Shown: piece by piece, positions 60,843 through 64,000 of the stretch
Layout: each line of letters opens with the position of its first letter
How positions within the stretch are numbered: the first letter of the stretch is position 1
Source of the DNA: Acidobacteriota bacterium
GTDB taxonomy: Bacteria > Acidobacteriota > Terriglobia > Bryobacterales > Bryobacteraceae
NCBI GenBank assembly: GCA_016213775.1
Contig: JACQZR010000283.1
Coordinates: forward strand, 22,281-86,280
DNA length: 64,000 nt
Direction of reading: 5' to 3'
Made by a program: the position numbers and the translations under genes
Notes under the pieces: generated by a model
Database searches by the model: none
Seen by the model: only the letters and a program-made list of their open reading frames with translations
Told to the model about the DNA's origin: nothing

Positions 60843-61781
60843 ATGAAAATGAACAGGCGACTATTCGCGCGCACTATGCTGGCGGCTGCTCCGTCGGCGA
60901 CGCTGCTGAGTCAGGACAAGCCCGATTGGGGAGGGCCGGTGGTGGACTGCCATCACCATTTGCGGCGGACCGCCGAGGCCAATGTGGTGCATCTGGATGG
61001 ATGCGGCGTGTCCAATGCAATGGCCTTGGCACGAGGTAATTCCGCCGCCGAGATCGCTGCGTGGGACAAGCAGTATCCGGGGCGCGTGCTGGGTTGGTTT
61101 GCGAGCGCGGACATCACCACCACCGGCGCTGAGGAGATTCTCACGAAGGCGGTCAAAAGCGGCGCGATTGGCTTTGGCGAATTGAAGTTCCATGTCGAGG
61201 CGGCTGGGCCGGAGCTGCGGCGGATGTATGCGCTGGCGGCGGATCTGGGTGTGCCGGTGCTGGTCCATTTTCAGGAAGTTCCGCACACGCCAACCGAGGG
61301 TGTGTTCGCAACGGGGTTCAAGAATTTCGCCTCGGTGTTGAAGGCGTACCCGAAGACCACCTTTATTGGGCACGCCGATGCATTCTGGGCGAACATCAGC
61401 GCCGATTACGCGAATGAGGTTGACTATCCGAAAGGGAAAATCAAACGCGGCGGAGTGACCGACAAACTGCTCGGGGACTTCCCGAATTTGTATGGCGATC
61501 TGGCGGCGAATTCGGGGAACAACGCGTTGTCGCGCGACCCGGACTTCACGCCGGACTTTTTGAGGCGGCACCGCGACAAGCTGATTTACGGCAGCGACTG
61601 CGCGTGTAAGGACGGACGCGGGGGCGGTGTCTCGCAAGCCGGTAATCCGAATGCCAGCCGGTTGGCGGGAAAATGCGTGGCGCGGGAGACGCTGGGGTTG
61701 TTGAAACGGACGGTTCCGGCAGCGGACTTTCGCAAGCTCACCTGGGAGAATGCACACCGCGTGTACAAGCTGCGCGGCTAG
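60843..61781 (+). CDS. Amidohydrolase-family TIM-barrel protein, exported
   Basis: 312 aa. The ATG at 60843 has AGAGG 9 nt upstream and gives MKMNRRLFARTMLAAAPSA, a Tat-like signal. The metal site is suggested by 'VVDCHHHL' (HxH), 'LVHFQEVPHTP', 'TTFIGHADAFW' and 'LIYGSDCAC', as in amidohydrolase-2 (ACMSD-like) enzymes. The reaction is unknown. The following unknown protein gene is 53 nt downstream on the same strand. Confidence 0.86.
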   Translation: MKMNRRLFARTMLAAAPSATLLSQDKPDWGGPVVDCHHHLRRTAEANVVHLDGCGVSNAMALARGNSAAEIAAWDKQYPGRVLGWFASADITTTGAEEILTKAVKSGAIGFGELKFHVEAAGPELRRMYALAADLGVPVLVHFQEVPHTPTEGVFATGFKNFASVLKAYPKTTFIGHADAFWANISADYANEVDYPKGKIKRGGVTDKLLGDFPNLYGDLAANSGNNALSRDPDFTPDFLRRHRDKLIYGSDCACKDGRGGGVSQAGNPNASRLAGKCVARETLGLLKRTVPAADFRKLTWENAHRVYKLRG

Positions 61782-61834
61782 AACGCGGTGGCTGTATACT
61801 GGGGCCAGTCCAGACTGGGAAAGTTGGTCCACAC

Positions 61835-63340
61835 ATGTACCCAATAGAACGCCGCACCATTCTGAGAGGCGTGCTGACATCGCCCTTGCTATTGACCCGC
61901 GCCCAAGCGGAGGTGACGCCCGACGCTGTCCGTTTTGGAACGGAGATGGATCCGCTCGTGAAGCGGATCGAACAGACTCCTCGTGAGAGATGCGCAGAGA
62001 TGGCCGTGGAACAGCTCAACGCCGGGGTCTCCTACCGGCAGTTTCTGGCCGCGCTCTTTCTTGCGGGCATCCGCAATGTCAATCCCCGGCCACCAGGTTT
62101 TGCGATGCATTGTGTATTTGTCGTTCACTCGGCGCATTTGCTGGGCATGGAGGCGCCACCGGATGCTCGCCTGTTGCCGCTGTTCTATACGCTGGACGAT
62201 TTCAAGGCCTCGCAGGACCGGGACGCCAGGCAGACCGCGGGCGATTACACGATGCGCGAATGGAAGGGTGCGTTGCCACCGGCATCCCGCGCCGCAGCAG
62301 AGTTCACCGCTGGGATGGAAGCATGGGATCTGGAACGCGCCGAACGGGCAGCGGCCAGTCTGGCCCGGCACGGTTCGCTCAACGCGGTGTTTGAACTGTT
62401 CTGGAAGTACGGCGCCCGCGACTACCGCAACATCGGGCACAAGGCGATCTACCCTGCCAACGCGTATCGAACACTCCAAACCATCGGTTGGCGGCATGCG
62501 GAGCCGGTGTTGCGGTCTGTGACGCTGGGCATCCTTGATTTCTCGCGCGAGCAGAAAGTGAATGGCTACGCGCTCGATGACCAGTGTCTACATGTGAACA
62601 CAAAGCATGTTAAAGATTCGTTTGCCGCCATGGAGCCCGCACTGCAGAATGGTGTCTCGGAGGAGACGGCGGTGAAGGCGATCGTGAAGGCAATCCGCGA
62701 GAGCGCTCCGAACGAAGCCTGCTCATCGGTTGCCGAGGGTATGCGCAAAGGCCGCTATTCCGCGGCGTCGGTATGGGACGCGGTCCATCTCGCAGCATCC
62801 GAATTGCGGATGCGTTCGCGAGGAGGAGCCTCATTGGCGAGCATCCACGCAGTGACATCGGCAAATGGGCTCCACTATGGATTCCAGGCGGCGCAGGATC
62901 CGCACACGCGTTTGTTCCTGCTGTTGCAGTCGGTGGGATGGATGGGGCAGTTCCGCGCGGCGGCCAATCCCGCCAATCTCCGCGACTGCGACATCACCAC
63001 TGTCGAGGCCGAAGCATCGCAGGACAAGCCCGTTGAGGAGACTTTCGCTGAAATGCGCACCAACGCAGACCGTGCCTCACGGCTCCTGCTCGGTGTTGCG
63101 CGCGATAACACCTCGCGTCAATCATTCTTGAACACAGCGTTGCGCCACACTGTCGCGAAAGTGAGCGAGGTTCATTATTACAAATACCTTGCCGCTCTCA
63201 TTGAGGATGCGCCACAGGTGAGCGCACGCTGGCAGCCACATGTTTGGGCTGCTGCGGCGTACTACGTGAAGGGTCCAGGAGACGGCGAACCCGCGTGGGC
63301 CAAACGCGCACGGGAAGCGCTGCATGGGCTTAAAGGTTGA
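61835..63340 (+). CDS. Unknown exported protein, possibly linked to the amidohydrolase
   Basis: 501 aa from the ATG at 61835. The N-terminus MYPIERRTILRGVLTSPLL is Tat-like. The rest is mainly alpha-helical and has many His residues: 'FAMHCVFVVHSAHLLGME', 'FWKYGARDYRNIGHKAIYPANAYRTLQTIGWRHAEPVLRS' and 'QDKPVEETFAEMRTNADRASRLLL'. The His-rich helices could bind a metal or haem, but I recognise no family. Longer in-frame sequence upstream to 61673 overlaps the amidohydrolase and is not credible. Confidence 0.75.
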   Translation: MYPIERRTILRGVLTSPLLLTRAQAEVTPDAVRFGTEMDPLVKRIEQTPRERCAEMAVEQLNAGVSYRQFLAALFLAGIRNVNPRPPGFAMHCVFVVHSAHLLGMEAPPDARLLPLFYTLDDFKASQDRDARQTAGDYTMREWKGALPPASRAAAEFTAGMEAWDLERAERAAASLARHGSLNAVFELFWKYGARDYRNIGHKAIYPANAYRTLQTIGWRHAEPVLRSVTLGILDFSREQKVNGYALDDQCLHVNTKHVKDSFAAMEPALQNGVSEETAVKAIVKAIRESAPNEACSSVAEGMRKGRYSAASVWDAVHLAASELRMRSRGGASLASIHAVTSANGLHYGFQAAQDPHTRLFLLLQSVGWMGQFRAAANPANLRDCDITTVEAEASQDKPVEETFAEMRTNADRASRLLLGVARDNTSRQSFLNTALRHTVAKVSEVHYYKYLAALIEDAPQVSARWQPHVWAAAAYYVKGPGDGEPAWAKRAREALHGLKG

Positions 63341-63359
63341 GGCGCAACCTCCTTGCCCG

Positions 63360-63868
63360 ATTCTCGCTCCACTCCTCTTCCTCGCAATCCAAGCCCTCAA
63401 CGCCCAGCCCAACCGCTTCGGTCTCCCCCCTGCACCGCCCCAGATCAACAACTCGCCGTCCGCACCGCCTTCACTATCTGCCTCAGCAACTCTCACCGAG
63501 TTCCCGTCTGGACCGCCTACCAGCTCACCCCCGAAATGCTCGAAGCCCCATCCGCCCCTCGCCAACATTCCCAGCGGTTTCCACCGCAGCCACGTTGTCC
63601 CGCCCTCGACCCTGCCTCTTCCCCCGACGCCCTCATCATCCTCACCGGCACCCTCTTCGATTGCGACAACATCCAACACATCGGCCCCGGCCAAATCCGC
63701 CTATGCCGTCATCCTCCCCAGCCATCCCGCCGATATCGAAACTCATCCACTCCCACACCCCTCCGCTCCCCCCGTCGGTTGGCCGGTAACGCCCCGTTGC
63801 CTTGGCCAACAAACTGTACCCTGCGAATCGTCGATGCATCTGGATATTTTTGACCCAATCATACTATA
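63360..63868 (+). pseudogene. Decayed DNA/RNA non-specific endonuclease (NUC1/endonuclease G type)
   Basis: Pieces in two frames read 'LLFLAIQALNAQPNRFGLP', then 'TAPDQQLAVRTAFTICLSNS' and 'HRVPVWTAYQLTPEMLEAP', then 'DALIILTGTLFDCDNIQHIGPGQI', then 'YAVILPSHPADIETHPLPH'. Together they follow the NUC1 order ('R-x-P-x-W-x-A-Y-x-L' through the 'TG..F' strand). The core between 'TPEMLE' and 'DALIILTG', where the RGHxxPA catalytic histidine should be, is missing. The first frame also lacks its own start. Two or more frameshifts show it is dead. Confidence 0.75.
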
Positions 63869-63900
63869 GAAATGCTTGAAACAGTCGATCTATATAATGT

Positions 63901-64000
63901 ATGGTAACCGCTCTCCTCTTCCTCGCAATCCAAACCCTCAACGACCAACCCAGCCGCTTTGGACTTCCCACCTGTGACGCCCCCACCCAACAACTCGCTA
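63901..64000 (+). CDS. Start of a second NUC1-type endonuclease copy (runs off window)
   Basis: From the ATG at 63901 the frame reads MVTALLFLAIQTLNDQPS then RFGLPTCDAPTQQLA and is open to the edge. It closely matches the beginning of the decayed copy at 63376 and restores the residues that the pseudogene garbles. The segment just before (63840-63900) is unusually AT-rich, with TATAAT at 63893-63898. Only 33 codons are visible, so activity cannot be judged. Confidence 0.65.
   Translation, partial: MVTALLFLAIQTLNDQPSRFGLPTCDAPTQQLA

Overview
The window looks like a chromosome segment of an acidobacterium of the Solibacter/Bryobacter group (Bryobacterales). This is inferred from gene content only. 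The signs are DUF1501/DUF1553 gene pairs, secreted proteins built from repeated 'PCRxxDTR ... GYF' modules, PEP-CTERM proteins, tandem ECF sigma/Ser-Thr kinase genes, PQQ-propeller and Gfo/Idh/DUF1080 genes, a DnaK-DnaJ-HspR operon, and high GC throughout.

Layout. 1-8 kb: a VIT/VWA protein and a propeller protein (overlapping genes), a Tat-type sugar isomerase-like protein, a HEAT-repeat protein, a 2Fe-2S ferredoxin and a probable group II intron scar. 6.9-13.2 kb (minus strand): an efflux adaptor, a VWA protein, a cytochrome-type DUF1553 protein and a DUF1501 protein; the DUF1553/DUF1501 junction carries a small tandem duplication. 13.3-15.8 kb: a membrane HD-GYP/GAF/GGDEF protein preceded by a short, possibly leaderless, coupled ORF. 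16-18 kb: Gfo/Idh plus DUF1080. 18.2-28.5 kb: an accessory block of secreted modular proteins, an RCC1-like protein, an ECF sigma factor and kinase, and the wreckage of further copies of the same cassette, with an intergenic element of about 60 bp present three times. 28.5-31.7 kb: a ten-haem OmcA/MtrC-type cytochrome divergent from a Cys-rich HTH regulator. 31.8-34.7 kb: an HpcH/HpaI aldolase and a cytochrome-PQQ dehydrogenase. 34.7-37.1 kb: an FRG-domain gene overlapping a P-loop ATPase gene, a candidate defence cassette. 37.1-39.1 kb: a PEP-CTERM protein and two tandem Uma2 nucleases. 39.3-45.7 kb: a Gld-like ABC cluster, a DUF4340 protein and two NAD-salvage genes. 45.9-49 kb: a membrane-embedded alpha/beta hydrolase overlapping a second membrane protein gene. 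49.2-50.2 kb: a VapC toxin with an unfamiliar upstream partner. 50.3-54.5 kb: a frameshifted GH3 glycosidase and a purple-acid-phosphatase-like gene. 54.5-58.1 kb: hspR-dnaJ-dnaK. 58.2-63.3 kb: an esterase, a DUF1593 nucleoside hydrolase, an amidohydrolase and an unknown Tat-type protein. 63.3-64 kb: a decayed endonuclease-G-like gene followed by the start of an intact copy.

How it works together. Much of the content is secreted or envelope machinery (polymer and sugar-derivative turnover, extracellular electron transfer, sorted surface proteins), with ECF/kinase signalling next to the surface-protein genes. Accessory elements (FRG/ATPase, Uma2 pair, VapC, NUC1 pair, sigma/kinase relics) lie between housekeeping operons. 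Several genes have a -10-like hexamer 6-8 nt before the ATG and no visible Shine-Dalgarno, which suggests that leaderless transcripts are common. Only one strand of one window was read by eye; no database or folding program was used.
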